The position numbers were made by a program, and so were the translations under genes. Shown piece by piece: positions 1 to 8,629 of a DNA stretch of 64,000 nucleotides. The stretch is from contig NZ_CAXQBR010000019.1 in assembly GCF_964222135.1 (NCBI RefSeq), forward strand, positions 1 through 64,000. The letters run 5' to 3'. Origin of the DNA: Euzebya sp. (lineage in GTDB: Bacteria; Actinomycetota; Nitriliruptoria; Euzebyales; Euzebyaceae). How positions within the stretch are numbered: the stretch's first letter is position 1; the number at the start of each line of letters is the position of its first letter. The notes under the pieces were generated by a model, which saw only the letters and a program-made list of their open reading frames with translations, did not search any database and was not told where the DNA came from.

Positions 1-1247
1 CGGTCCGGCGCCGGACCGGCAGCCGGCGGGGTGGACAGCTCGAGCGGCTTGACGGGCGCAGGTCCAGCACCCTCCACCGCAAGGCCACCCCCCACCGCAA
101 GGCCACCCCCCACCGCGGCGCCGCCGCCCGCCAGTCGTCGGGGGTCGAACGCGGCCTCGACCCGGCCCTCGAGCACGGCGTCCGCCAGCACCTCGGCTGA
201 CGCGAGGGCCAACCCGATCCCCGCACCCTCGTGCCCGGTGCAGTGGAACAGCCCCTCGACCTGCGCGTCGGGTCCGATGAGGGGGAGGTGGTCCGGCGTG
301 GCCGGCCTGAAGCCCTGGTAGGTCCTGATGATCGCGACGCGGCCCAGGCCGGGGAAGAGCGACACCGCCTCGCGCGCCAGGCGGCCGACGACGTCCCAGG
401 GGACCACCCGGTCCCAGCCGACCACCTCGCGCGACGAGCCGATGAGGACCGTCCCCGACCGGGTCGACTCGATGACCGGCGCGACCTGCACCGCGGCGTC
501 GTCGCTGGCGACCGCCTCGACGTAGCGGCCGTCGTAGACCTTGTGGCGGACCGTGCCGGCGGCCACCGCCTCGGTCACCAGGATCACCCCGCGCCGGGGG
601 ACCACGGCGGCCTGCCCGCCGAGCCGCGCGGACAGGGCCCCGGACCAGGGGCCCGCGGCATCGACGACCGCGTCGGCCCCGACCACGCCGCGGGAGGTGC
701 GCACCGCCAGACCGGTGCCGTCGCGGTCCAGGCCGACGACCTCGGTCGACGTGCGGATCTCCACCCCGACCGCGCGGGCCCGGCGGGCGAGCGCGCGAAC
801 CCCGTGCATCGGCATCACCTGGGCGTCGCCGGGGAAGTGGAGGCCGCCGACGACCGCGCGGGTCAGGTGCGGCTCGGCGTCGGCGAGGGCGTCGGCGTCG
901 AGCTCGGAGACGGCGATGCCGAGCGCGCGCTGCCGCTCGGCCTGCCCGCGGAGCAGCCGGAGCTGGGTGTCGGTGACGGCGGCGATGATGCCGCCCTTCT
1001 CCTCGTACTCGAACGGCTCGGTCGACTCCGCGGCAAGGCGGCGCCAGAGCGCCGCCGAGCGGAGGGCCAGGCGCGCCTCGGCCGGGATCTCCTTGTCGCT
1101 GACCAGCACGTTCCCCTCCCCCCGGCTGGACGTGCCCGACCCGACCTGTCCGCGCTCGAGGACCGTGACCGTCGCGCCGCGCCCCGCCAGCTCCACCGCC
1201 GCGGCCAGCCCGAGGATCCCGGCGCCGATGACGACGACCTGGGCCAC
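1..1247 (-). CDS. FAD-dependent D-amino-acid/D-hydroxyproline oxidoreductase, 3' end outside window
   Basis: A DadA/sarcosine-oxidase-like flavoenzyme. The N-terminus reads MAQVVVIGAGILGLAAAVEL, a Rossmann GxGxxG FAD motif. A second FAD contact near the C-terminus reads GLFHCTGHEGAGIGLALA, typical of this family. No stop codon is reached before the window edge, so at least 415 residues are present. The GTG start at 1247 lies five bases past the stop of the epimerase gene, so the two are translationally close. After the FAD domain comes a low-complexity Gly/Ala/Val tail containing an 18-bp tandem repeat. In a hydroxyproline cluster the expected job is oxidation of cis-4-hydroxy-D-proline to pyrroline-4-hydroxy-2-carboxylate. 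The family is certain; the substrate is inferred from the neighbours. Confidence 0.85.
   Translation of the reverse strand, partial: MAQVVVIGAGILGLAAAVELAGRGATVTVLERGQVGSGTSSRGEGNVLVSDKEIPAEARLALRSAALWRRLAAESTEPFEYEEKGGIIAAVTDTQLRLLRGQAERQRALGIAVSELDADALADAEPHLTRAVVGGLHFPGDAQVMPMHGVRALARRARAVGVEIRTSTEVVGLDRDGTGLAVRTSRGVVGADAVVDAAGPWSGALSARLGGQAAVVPRRGVILVTEAVAAGTVRHKVYDGRYVEAVASDDAAVQVAPVIESTRSGTVLIGSSREVVGWDRVVPWDVVGRLAREAVSLFPGLGRVAIIRTYQGFRPATPDHLPLIGPDAQVEGLFHCTGHEGAGIGLALASAEVLADAVLEGRVEAAFDPRRLAGGGAAVGGGLAVGGGLAVEGAGPAPVKPLELSTPPAAGPAPD
74..109. repeat. 18-bp tandem repeat inside the oxidoreductase tail
   Basis: Two exact copies of CCACCGCAAGGCCACCCC (74-91 and 92-109) followed by a partial third copy. 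On the minus strand it encodes a Gly-Gly-Gly-Leu-Ala-Val repeat in the linker after the FAD domain, so it keeps the reading frame. Confidence 0.8.
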
Positions 1248-1252
1248 CCCCG

Positions 1253-2260
1253 TCAGCCCGTCACGAGGAAGCCCTCGGGGTAGGGGTCCCGGGGGTCGAG
1301 CAGGTGCTGGGCCAGGGCGGTGATCCACGCCCGGCCGGTGATGGTGGGGATCACCGCGGGGTGGTCCGCGACGGTCGTGGCCTCCACCAGGTGGCCGGTG
1401 AACCGCGAGCCGATCACCGAGGTGTGGACGTAGGGGGTGTGCAGGTCGAGCGCCCCGCGGGCGTGCAGCTGGGCCATCCGGGCCGAGGTCCCGGTCCCGC
1501 ACGGGGAGCGGTCCAGGTACCCGGGGTCGATCACCACCGCGCCGTGGCCAGAGACGTCCCCGCTGCCCGGGGCGGTCACGAGGACGTGGTGGGCGCCGGA
1601 GATCGTCGGCTCGACCGGGTGGGTGATCGTCAGCTGGGCGTTCGCCGCCGCCATGACCGCCATCCCGCGGCGGATCAGCACGTCGGCGTGCGCCGGGCCG
1701 ATCGTGACCCCCAGGGCCTCGGCGGGGACGATGACGTAGAAGTTGCCGCCGTACGCCACGTCGACGGTGACCGCGCCGATCCCCTCGACCTCGAGGGCGG
1801 CATCGGCGAGCGCGAGGAACGACGCGACGTTGCGGATCGTGACCGACCGGCACACGCCGTCGACCACCTCGGCGGTCGCGGTGACCAGCCCGGCGGGGGT
1901 GTCGAGCCGCACGACGGTCTCGGGCTCGACGACGTCGACGAGCCCCGTCTCGATCGCGGCCGTGACGACCCCGATCGTGCCGTGCCCGCACATCGGCAGG
2001 CAGCCCGTCACCTCGATGTAGACGACGCCGAGGTCCGCGTCAGGCCGCGTCGGCGGGGTCAGGATCGCACCCGACATCGCCTGGTGCCCGTGCGGTTCGT
2101 ACATCAGCAGCCTGCGCCACCCGTCGAGCTCGGTCGCGACGTGGCGGCTGCGCTCCAGCATCGTCGCGCCCGGCAGCGAGCCGAAGCCCGCGGTCACCAC
2201 CCGCGTCGGCATCCCCTCGGTGTGGGTGTCGACGACGCTGAAGACCTTCGTCGCGCGCAC
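1253..2260 (-). CDS. 4-hydroxyproline 2-epimerase / proline racemase family
   Basis: 335 residues, the usual size of the proline racemase family. Both catalytic cysteines are present: C91 in the motif PMCGHGTIG and C254 in RSPCGTGTSA. Having Cys at both sites marks a racemase/epimerase rather than the Ser- or Thr-containing 3-hydroxyproline dehydratases. The start is the GTG at 2260, giving VRATKVFSVVDTHTEG, three bases beyond the stop of the upstream DapA-like gene; the longer reading frame upstream of this overlaps that gene and is not coding. Predicted role: trans-4-hydroxy-L-proline to cis-4-hydroxy-D-proline in the cytoplasm, feeding the adjacent FAD oxidoreductase. Proline itself as substrate cannot be ruled out from sequence. 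Confidence 0.9.
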   Translation of the reverse strand: MRATKVFSVVDTHTEGMPTRVVTAGFGSLPGATMLERSRHVATELDGWRRLLMYEPHGHQAMSGAILTPPTRPDADLGVVYIEVTGCLPMCGHGTIGVVTAAIETGLVDVVEPETVVRLDTPAGLVTATAEVVDGVCRSVTIRNVASFLALADAALEVEGIGAVTVDVAYGGNFYVIVPAEALGVTIGPAHADVLIRRGMAVMAAANAQLTITHPVEPTISGAHHVLVTAPGSGDVSGHGAVVIDPGYLDRSPCGTGTSARMAQLHARGALDLHTPYVHTSVIGSRFTGHLVEATTVADHPAVIPTITGRAWITALAQHLLDPRDPYPEGFLVTG

Positions 2261-2262
2261 AC

Positions 2263-3165
2263 TCAGGTCCCGCTGCCGGCGGCCAGCGCGCGGCGGGCGT
2301 GGGCGCGGACCTCGGCCTCCTCCTCGGCGGGCAGGGCCAGCCGCGGCAGCCGGCACGGCCCGCCGTAGCGGCCGGCCTCCTCCTGGCCGAGCTTGATGGC
2401 CTGGACGAACCGGGGGTCGGCGTCCCACCGGAGGATGGGCAGCATCTCGCGGTACAGGTCCAGCGCACCGTCGACGTCGCGGTCGAGCGCCATCCGGTGG
2501 AGGGCGACCGACTGGGCCGGGAACGCGTTGACGAACCCGGCGATCCAACCGCGCGCACCGACCAGCACCGATTCGACGAGGACGTCGTCGCAGCCGCAGA
2601 TCACCTGCAGGTCCGGGGCCAGGTCGGCGATGGCGAGCACGCGGCGCACGTCCTGGCTGAACTCCTTGACGCCGCGGACCGCGGGGACCTCGCGGGCGAT
2701 GCGGGCGAGCAGCTCGGGGGTCAGGTCGACCCGGGTGGACCAGGGGTTGTTGTAGGCGATGACCGGCACGCCGACCTGGCCCACGTGGGCGTAGTGGGCG
2801 ACGACCTCGTCAGGCGTGGGCGCGTGGGACGTGGGCGGCAGGCACATGACCGCGGCGACGCCGAGGTCGGCGGCGTGCCGCGTCCAGGCCGCCGCCTCCA
2901 GCGCGCCCTTGCCCGCCACGCCGGGGATCACCCGCTCGGCGCCGACGGCGTCGATCGCGGTCCGGACGACGGTCCGCCGCTCGTCGTCGGTCAGCGCCTC
3001 GTACTCGCCGAGGGAGCCGTTGACGACGACGCCGTCGCAGCCGGACTCGACCAGCCAGCGGCAGTGGTCGGCGAACGCCGCGGTGTCGAGGGCGAGGTCG
3101 GCGTCGAAGGGAACGGTCACGGCGGGCCACACGCCCGTCAGCACATCAGCGGTCACACGGCGCAC
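2263..3165 (-). CDS. DapA-family aldolase/deaminase, probable pyrroline-4-hydroxy-2-carboxylate deaminase
   Basis: 300 residues with the TIM-barrel layout of the dihydrodipicolinate synthase/N-acetylneuraminate lyase family. The Schiff-base lysine is K167 (VRGVKEFSQD) and the catalytic tyrosine Y138 (VIAYNNP). Members of this family beside a hydroxyproline epimerase and a D-amino-acid oxidoreductase deaminate and dehydrate pyrroline-4-hydroxy-2-carboxylate to 2-ketoglutarate semialdehyde. The GTG start at 3165 has a GGAGGG ribosome site upstream. The 63-bp gap to the regulator gene holds candidate operator motifs. DapA proper is less likely given these neighbours. Confidence 0.85.
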   Translation of the reverse strand: MRRVTADVLTGVWPAVTVPFDADLALDTAAFADHCRWLVESGCDGVVVNGSLGEYEALTDDERRTVVRTAIDAVGAERVIPGVAGKGALEAAAWTRHAADLGVAAVMCLPPTSHAPTPDEVVAHYAHVGQVGVPVIAYNNPWSTRVDLTPELLARIAREVPAVRGVKEFSQDVRRVLAIADLAPDLQVICGCDDVLVESVLVGARGWIAGFVNAFPAQSVALHRMALDRDVDGALDLYREMLPILRWDADPRFVQAIKLGQEEAGRYGGPCRLPRLALPAEEEAEVRAHARRALAAGSGT

Positions 3166-3198
3166 TGTAGGGAACCCTCCCGCACCCCTACACCGACG

Positions 3199-3239
3199 AT
3201 GATCGGAGAAACGTGGACGATCGTGCGACTACCATCGGA
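3199..3239. promoter_or_regulatory. candidate PucR-type operator before the hydroxyproline genes
   Basis: Contains ATGATCGGA (3199-3207), a palindromic ACGATCGT core (3218-3225) and ACCATCGGA (3231-3239). The first 9-mer recurs upstream of the regulator gene at 4450. Inferred operator only. Confidence 0.35.
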
Positions 3240-4404
3240 GAGGCGGCCAGTCCCCGAGCAGCCGCAGTGCGGCGAAGCCCATCGCGATCGTCGTGCGGTC
3301 GCTGCCTCGGCTCGGGTCCAGGCCGTATGCGCCGATCCGCTCGAGCCGGTAGTACAGCGTGGTGCGGTGGATGTGCAGGTCGTCGGCCACCGCCCGCACC
3401 GCCCCGCTCAGGTCCAGGTACCGCTCGAGGGTCTCGGCGAAGGTCGGGTTCTCCGCGACGAGGCGGCGGACCCGCGGGTCGACGGCATCAGCCAGGGTCT
3501 GGTGGGGCAGCTGGGTGAGGACGCGGTGGACGCCGAGGTCGTCCCACCACGCGACCGGGCCGAGCCCGGTCGGCCGGAGCGCCGCCCGAGCGGACAGGCG
3601 GGCGTAGCGGTAGGACTCGTGGGCGTGGTCGGCCAGGCGCACGGCAGGACCGACGCCGAGGGCGAGCGGCGCGTCGCGGCGATGCTGGCGGACGTGGCCG
3701 AGCGCCCGGTCGGCCGTGCCCCTGACCTCCTCGAGCGCGTCGGTGCGGACGGAGATGAGCGCGACCCCCTCCCGCGCGGTGACCCCCCTGAGCTGGTGGG
3801 CGCTGTCGCCGGCGAACGCCGCGGTCCAGAAGGCACCGCGGACCGCCGCGTCCTCCCAGGCGGGTCCGGTGCACACGGCGACGACGACGGACCGCGGCGG
3901 CTCGAAGGTGCCGCGGGTCTCGACGTCGATGAGCCCCTGGACCCTGGTCTCGGGGTCGGAGCTGATCAGCGAGAGGACCGTGTCGCTCTCCCGAGCCCGC
4001 ACGCGGCTCTCGGCGAGCATCGCGAGCGACAGCTCCTGCTGGGCATCGCGGGCGACCGCCATCGCGGCGTCGTCGACGTCCTCGCTCGGCATCAGCACCC
4101 AGGCGAACCCCAGCAGGACGTCGAGGTAGCGGACCGGGATGCACAGCCGGGGCAGCATCTCCGCAGCGGGATCGGCGGGGATCACCACCGGGTCGGTCGC
4201 GGCCGCCACGTCGAAGCCGGTGAAGACGTCGAGGATCCGCTGCGCCGTGGCCCGTCGCAGGATCGTCTCCTCGCGGATGCGGTCGGTGAGGTCGTAGTGG
4301 GGGCTGTAGGCGACGAGCTGCTGGTTCACATCCTCCAGCACGACCGGGAGGCCGAGCCGGTCGGCCAGGCTGTTCACGATGCTCTCGAGGGAGGGGCTCA
4401 GCAA
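3229..4404 (-). CDS. PucR/CdaR-family transcriptional regulator
   Basis: 391 residues. The C-terminus holds the PucR-type helix-turn-helix (about residues 325-370), with LSGAVRAVADDLHIHRTTLY followed by YRLERIGAYGLD, which is diagnostic. The N-terminal two thirds fit a ligand-sensing and GGDEF-like region usual in this family. It starts with TTG at 4404, supported by GAAGG eight bases upstream. It is the first gene of the minus-strand cluster, ahead of the DapA-like, epimerase and oxidoreductase genes, so it most likely controls hydroxyproline or proline use. PucR proteins are commonly activators of linked amino-acid or purine catabolic genes; the effector here is unknown. Confidence 0.85.
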   Translation of the reverse strand: MLSPSLESIVNSLADRLGLPVVLEDVNQQLVAYSPHYDLTDRIREETILRRATAQRILDVFTGFDVAAATDPVVIPADPAAEMLPRLCIPVRYLDVLLGFAWVLMPSEDVDDAAMAVARDAQQELSLAMLAESRVRARESDTVLSLISSDPETRVQGLIDVETRGTFEPPRSVVVAVCTGPAWEDAAVRGAFWTAAFAGDSAHQLRGVTAREGVALISVRTDALEEVRGTADRALGHVRQHRRDAPLALGVGPAVRLADHAHESYRYARLSARAALRPTGLGPVAWWDDLGVHRVLTQLPHQTLADAVDPRVRRLVAENPTFAETLERYLDLSGAVRAVADDLHIHRTTLYYRLERIGAYGLDPSRGSDRTTIAMGFAALRLLGDWPPLRW

Positions 4405-4449
4405 CGAACGGGCCTTCGTGTAGGAACGCGAAGAGCGTCAACTTAGACC

Positions 4450-4458
4450 ATGATCGGA
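4450..4458. promoter_or_regulatory. second copy of ATGATCGGA motif, upstream of the PucR-type gene
   Basis: Exact 9-mer ATGATCGGA, also present at 3199-3207 ahead of the structural genes. It lies about 46 bases upstream of the TTG start at 4404, which would suit autoregulation. Confidence 0.3.
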
Positions 4459-4663
4459 TGCTCTGGACATCCCTGATCCCTAGGCTGCTCTTCGAGCCGG
4501 GGCGGGTGATCGCCCCCCCGTCCCCCGCCCTGGCTCCTCTCTCCCGGTCCGCGCGGCCGGGACCCGCTCGTCAGCATGACGGAACCCTTACGGCGCTGCC
4601 CCGGTCGGTACCGTGGGCGCCATCCCCGCCGTTGGTGCGAGCCCACAGCAGATGGAGGCCCTC

Positions 4664-5314
4664 GTGTTCCGGTTCCTGTCCGGCAGCAAGACCCAGATGG
4701 TCGACCGATCCGACGCCCTGCCCGGCCGCGACGCGCCCATGCCGGTGACCGACCGCCACGTGGTGCTCGGCACCCCGCTGCGCGGTCCCTGGCCCGAGGG
4801 CATGGCGGTCCTCTACGTCGCGATGGGCTGCTTCTGGGGTGCCGAGCGGATCTTCTGGCAGATCGACGGCGTGCACTCGACCGCGGTCGGCTACATGGGC
4901 GGGTGGACGCCCAACCCCACCTACGAGGAGACCTGCACCGCCCAGACCGGCCACACCGAGACCGTCCAGGTGGTCTACGACCCGGAGGTCGTCGACCTCG
5001 AGATCCTCATGAAGGCGTTCTGGGAGAACCACGACCCGACCACGCCGAACCGGCAGGGCAACGACATCGGCACGCAGTACCGGTCAGCGATCTACCCGAC
5101 GACCGCCGAGCAGATGGCCATCGTCCGCGACTCAGCCGAGCGGTACCAGCGGGCGCTGACCGACGCGGGCTACGGCGAGATCTCGACCGAGATCGTCATG
5201 GCCGACGAGGCCGGGGACGGGACCTTCTACTACGCCGAGGACCACCACCAGGGGTACCTGCACAAGAACCCGGGCGGCTACTGCAACCACGGCTTCTGCC
5301 AGGTCGGCTTCTGA
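4664..5314 (+). CDS. msrA: peptide-methionine (S)-S-oxide reductase
   Basis: 216 residues, close to the 212 of E. coli MsrA. The catalytic cysteine is C56 in AMGCFWGAERIFW; the family signature GTQYRSAIYP and the pair C207/C212 in the C-terminal GYCNHGFCQVGF provide resolving thiols. It reduces the S-epimer of methionine sulfoxide in proteins in the cytoplasm. The GTG at 4664 is chosen because GGAGG lies five bases before it and because the product then begins like E. coli MsrA (short tail, then DALPGRDAPMPV). Starts further upstream lack such support. It is monocistronic and ends at a strong hairpin shared with the convergent lipoprotein gene. Confidence 0.95.
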   Translation: MFRFLSGSKTQMVDRSDALPGRDAPMPVTDRHVVLGTPLRGPWPEGMAVLYVAMGCFWGAERIFWQIDGVHSTAVGYMGGWTPNPTYEETCTAQTGHTETVQVVYDPEVVDLEILMKAFWENHDPTTPNRQGNDIGTQYRSAIYPTTAEQMAIVRDSAERYQRALTDAGYGEISTEIVMADEAGDGTFYYAEDHHQGYLHKNPGGYCNHGFCQVGF

Positions 5315-5322
5315 CATCGCGC

Positions 5323-5346
5323 GCCTCGGCGCGACGACGCCGAGGC
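5323..5346. terminator. hairpin between convergent msrA and cupredoxin genes
   Basis: GCCTCGGCG / CGCCGAGGC form a perfect 9-bp stem with a six-base loop, nine bases after the msrA stop. There is no T-run, as is common for high-GC actinobacterial terminators. It could serve both convergent genes. Confidence 0.6.
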
Positions 5347-5392
5347 CCACGGCCACACCGCGGCCCGCGCGCAGCTGCCGACGGAGTAGCGC

Positions 5393-5764
5393 CTACCCCT
5401 CGACCCGCACCACACCGCGCATCGCGGGGTGGATGGTGCAGCGGTACTCGACGGTGCCCGCGTCCTCGAAGGTGTGGCTGAAGGTCCCCTCCGTCACCAG
5501 CTCGCTCTCGAAGCCGTCCCCGACGACGTTGTGGTCGTTGCTGCCGACCCAGGTCCAGGTGACCTCGGTGCCCGGGGCGACCTCGACGGCGATCGGCTCG
5601 AAGACGTTGTCGTCGACGTCGACGCTCGACGTGGCGACGGGATCGGCCTCGAGCGGGTCGGGCCCGGAGCTGCAGGCCGCGGCCCCGATGACGAGCAGGC
5701 CCAGCAGCGCCAGGCGCGGGACGAGCACCCGGGAGGTGGGCTGGGCGGGGGATGTGGGAGCCAT
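5393..5764 (-). CDS. cupredoxin-domain (plastocyanin-like) lipoprotein
   Basis: 123 residues from the ATG at 5764. A lipoprotein signal peptide ends in the lipobox IGAAAC (Cys31). The mature part is a single cupredoxin fold whose type-1 copper ligands are visible: H78 (NDHN), then C109, H112 and M115 in YRCTIHPAMRG. It should be an outer-surface electron carrier or copper-binding protein anchored to the membrane. It is divergent from the P-type ATPase, and a CCCCTAGGGG dyad lies in the shared upstream region. The redox partner is not evident. Confidence 0.85.
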   Translation of the reverse strand: MAPTSPAQPTSRVLVPRLALLGLLVIGAAACSSGPDPLEADPVATSSVDVDDNVFEPIAVEVAPGTEVTWTWVGSNDHNVVGDGFESELVTEGTFSHTFEDAGTVEYRCTIHPAMRGVVRVEG

Positions 5765-5821
5765 GCCGCACAAGGTGCCTGCCACGAGGCCGGACCACCA
5801 AGACGGCGCACCCCGAGGATC

Positions 5822-5831
5822 CCCCTAGGGG
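5822..5831. promoter_or_regulatory. CCCCTAGGGG dyad in a divergent promoter region
   Basis: A perfect 10-bp palindrome, 57 bases upstream of the cupredoxin start and 74 bases before the ATPase start. Copper-sensing CsoR operators also have C-tract/G-tract arms around a TA core, so a metal-responsive site is conceivable. Confidence 0.35.
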
Positions 5832-5905
5832 CCGGCCCGCACCGTGTCGACGACGACCGGCCGGGGAAGGACTGCGGCCATGTCGTCACCCTCCCAGGTC
5901 CGTCC

Positions 5906-8629
5906 ATGTCCGCGATGACGGACGACCCGACCGCCGACCGCCGCACCGACCTCCCCGACAGCCCCTGGGCGGATGACGTCGCCGACGTCGCCGCCCAGCT
6001 CGACGTCGACGCCCGGCGCGGCCTGTCAGGTGAGGAGGCGGGTGGTCGCCTGGAGCGGTACGGCCCCAACGAGGTCGCCGAGGAGGAGGGGCGGTCCCGC
6101 TGGCGGATCGTCCTCGACCAGTTCCTCAGCCCGATCATCTACATCCTGCTCGCGGCGGGGTTGGCCGCGCTCGTGGCCGGCGAGGTCGTCGAGGCGATCG
6201 CCGTCCTCATCGCCGTGGTGATCAACGCCGTGATCGGCTACGTCACCGAGCTGCGGGCCATCCAGTCCGTCGAGTCCCTCAGGGAGCTGGGCCGCACCAC
6301 CGCCGCGGTCCGCCGTGACGGCAAGGCGCGGCAGGTCGATGCCGCCGAGCTGGTGCCGGGTGACCTGGTGATGCTCGAGGAGGGCGACGTCATGCCGGCG
6401 GACCTCCGGCTGATCGACGTCGCGAACCTGCAGGTCGACGAGGCGCCGCTGACCGGCGAGAGCGTCCCGCAGACGAAGCACACCGAGCCGGTGGACGCCG
6501 ACACGCCGCTGGCCGAGCGCACGCCCATGGCCTACAAGGGCACCCGGGTGACCTCCGGGTCCGGTGCGGGCCTCATCACCGCGACCGGGGCCGCGACGCA
6601 GATCGGCGAGGTCGCGAGCCTCGTCGAGGAGTCCAGCGACGACGCCGACACGCCGCTCGAGGAGCGCCTCGACGACCTCGCGAAGGCCCTGATCGTGGCC
6701 GTCATCGTCGTCGGCGTCGTGGTGGCCGTCGCCGGCATCGCCGTCGGCCAGGACGTCCAGACGATGATCGAGACGGCCGTCGCCCTCGCCGTCGCCGCCG
6801 TCCCCGAGGGGCTGGCGGTGGTCGCGACGCTCAGCCTGGCACGCGGGGTCGTCCGCATGGCCCGGCACAACGCGCTGGTGAAGGAGCTCGCCTCGGTCGA
6901 GACCCTCGGGTCGGCCAGCGTGATCTTCACCGACAAGACCGGCACGCTGACCGAGGGCCGCATGCGGGCCGAGCACCTGCTGCTGCCCGACGACCGCGAG
7001 GTCGACATCGCCGCGCTCGGCGAGGGCCAGGAGCCGGAGGGGGCGGCGCTCGCCGCCCTCCTCGTCGGCGCGCTGTGCGGCAACGCCACGGTCGGCGAGG
7101 ACGGGCCCGAGGGGGACGTGGGCGACCCGATGGAGGTCGCGCTGCAGCGCGGGGCGGTCGCCGCGGGCCTCGGGCACCGGGGCGACCTCACCGATGTGGC
7201 ACCGGAGGAGCGGGAGGTCGCCTTCGACCGGGAGACGAAGATGATGGCGACCTACCACCGCATCCCCGACGACCCGCCGGCCGGGTTCCCCCCGGGTCAG
7301 CTGCTGGTGGCGGTCAAGGGGGCACCCGGCGCGGTGCTCGACGCCTGCACGACCGTGGCGGGCCAGACCCTCGACGACGAGCGGCGCGAGGCGTGGCGCG
7401 AGAGCCAGGGCCGGCTCGCCGCGCAGGGGGTCCGCGTCCTGGGGCTCGCGCGCAAGGTCGTCGACTCGGTCGACGCCGAACCCTACGCCGACCTCGAGCT
7501 CCTCGGCATGGTCGGCCTCATGGACCCGCCCCGCGCGGCGACCGCCGACGCGATCGCGAGCTGCCAGCGGGCGGGCGTCGAGGTGGTCATGGTGACCGGC
7601 GACCAGCCTGCGACCGCCGAGGCGATCGCCCGCGACATCGGCCTGCTCGACGCCGACGCGCCGTCCGACGGGTCCGCCGTGCTGCGCGGGCGCGACATCC
7701 CGCCGGTCGAGGAGTGGGACGACGACCTCCGCGAACGGCTCGCCGGGACGCGCGTGTTCGCCCGGCTCGACCCGAAGCAGAAGCTGGACCTGATCGCCCT
7801 GGCCCGCGAGCGCGGCGCGGTGGTCGGGATGACCGGCGACGGGGTCAACGACGCCCCCGCGCTGAAGCGCGCCGACATCGGCATCGCGATGGGTGAGAAG
7901 GGCACGCAGGTGGCCCGGGATGCCGCCGACATCGTGTTGCAGGACGATGCCTTCGAGACGATCGTCACGGCCATCCGCGAGGGTCGGACGATCTTCGAGA
8001 ACATCCGGCGCTTCGTGGTCTACCTCCTCAGCGGCAACCTCGGCGAGATCCTGGCCGTGACCGCGGCGGCGGTGTCCGGCGCGGCCCTCCCGCTCCTGCC
8101 CCTCCAGATCCTGTACATCAACCTCGTCTCCGACGTCTTCCCCGCGGCCGCCCTCGGCGTCCTCCCCGGAGACGAGCAGGCCCTCGACCGTCCGCCTCGC
8201 GACCCGCGCCAACCGATCCTGGGTCGCTCCGGGTGGACCCAGACCGTGGTGTGGGCGGTGCTCATCGGTGGCATGACCCTCGGCGTGTTCGCGTGGGCGC
8301 TCGGCCCCGCCGGGCTCGAGGAGGAGCAGGCCGTGACCGTGTCGTTCCTCGCGTTCGTCATCGCGCGGCTGCTGCACGTGTTCAACATGCGCGACGCCGA
8401 CGAGTCGCTGTGGCACCACCCGGTGCTCCGCAGCGGCGCGGTGTGGTCGGCGCTCGGCGCCTCCTTCGGGCTGGTCCTGCTGGCCCTCGCCGTCCCGCCG
8501 TTGACCGACGTGCTCGGGCTCGTGGTGCCCACCGCGCAGATGTGGCTGCTGGCCGGGATCGGCGGCGGCGCCGTGCTGGTGCTGGGCCAGGTCGGGCTGT
8601 GGGCGCTGGGCCGCGTCAGGAGCCGCTGA
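5906..8629 (+). CDS. P-type cation-transporting ATPase, P2A (calcium-type)
   Basis: 907 residues. The phosphorylation motif DKTGTLT has its aspartate at D343. TGES of the actuator domain is near residue 183 and the hinge motif MTGDGVNDAP near residue 642. Transmembrane helix 4 contains AAVPEGLAVV and helix 6 contains INLVSDVFPAA, both characteristic of P2A calcium pumps rather than of heavy-metal pumps, and no N-terminal CxxC metal domain is present. It should export Ca2+ (possibly Mn2+ or Na+) at the cost of ATP. Start at ATG 5906, with a second ATG at 5915; the much longer open frame upstream overlaps the divergent gene. Its last 14 bases overlap the convergent topoisomerase gene. Confidence 0.9.
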   Translation: MSAMTDDPTADRRTDLPDSPWADDVADVAAQLDVDARRGLSGEEAGGRLERYGPNEVAEEEGRSRWRIVLDQFLSPIIYILLAAGLAALVAGEVVEAIAVLIAVVINAVIGYVTELRAIQSVESLRELGRTTAAVRRDGKARQVDAAELVPGDLVMLEEGDVMPADLRLIDVANLQVDEAPLTGESVPQTKHTEPVDADTPLAERTPMAYKGTRVTSGSGAGLITATGAATQIGEVASLVEESSDDADTPLEERLDDLAKALIVAVIVVGVVVAVAGIAVGQDVQTMIETAVALAVAAVPEGLAVVATLSLARGVVRMARHNALVKELASVETLGSASVIFTDKTGTLTEGRMRAEHLLLPDDREVDIAALGEGQEPEGAALAALLVGALCGNATVGEDGPEGDVGDPMEVALQRGAVAAGLGHRGDLTDVAPEEREVAFDRETKMMATYHRIPDDPPAGFPPGQLLVAVKGAPGAVLDACTTVAGQTLDDERREAWRESQGRLAAQGVRVLGLARKVVDSVDAEPYADLELLGMVGLMDPPRAATADAIASCQRAGVEVVMVTGDQPATAEAIARDIGLLDADAPSDGSAVLRGRDIPPVEEWDDDLRERLAGTRVFARLDPKQKLDLIALARERGAVVGMTGDGVNDAPALKRADIGIAMGEKGTQVARDAADIVLQDDAFETIVTAIREGRTIFENIRRFVVYLLSGNLGEILAVTAAAVSGAALPLLPLQILYINLVSDVFPAAALGVLPGDEQALDRPPRDPRQPILGRSGWTQTVVWAVLIGGMTLGVFAWALGPAGLEEEQAVTVSFLAFVIARLLHVFNMRDADESLWHHPVLRSGAVWSALGASFGLVLLALAVPPLTDVLGLVVPTAQMWLLAGIGGGAVLVLGQVGLWALGRVRSR

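Noticed and set aside
5429-5905. N-terminal extension of the P-type ATPase
   Set aside because: It overlaps the cupredoxin gene on the other strand and is not P-type-like; the ATG at 5906 gives a normal N-terminus.
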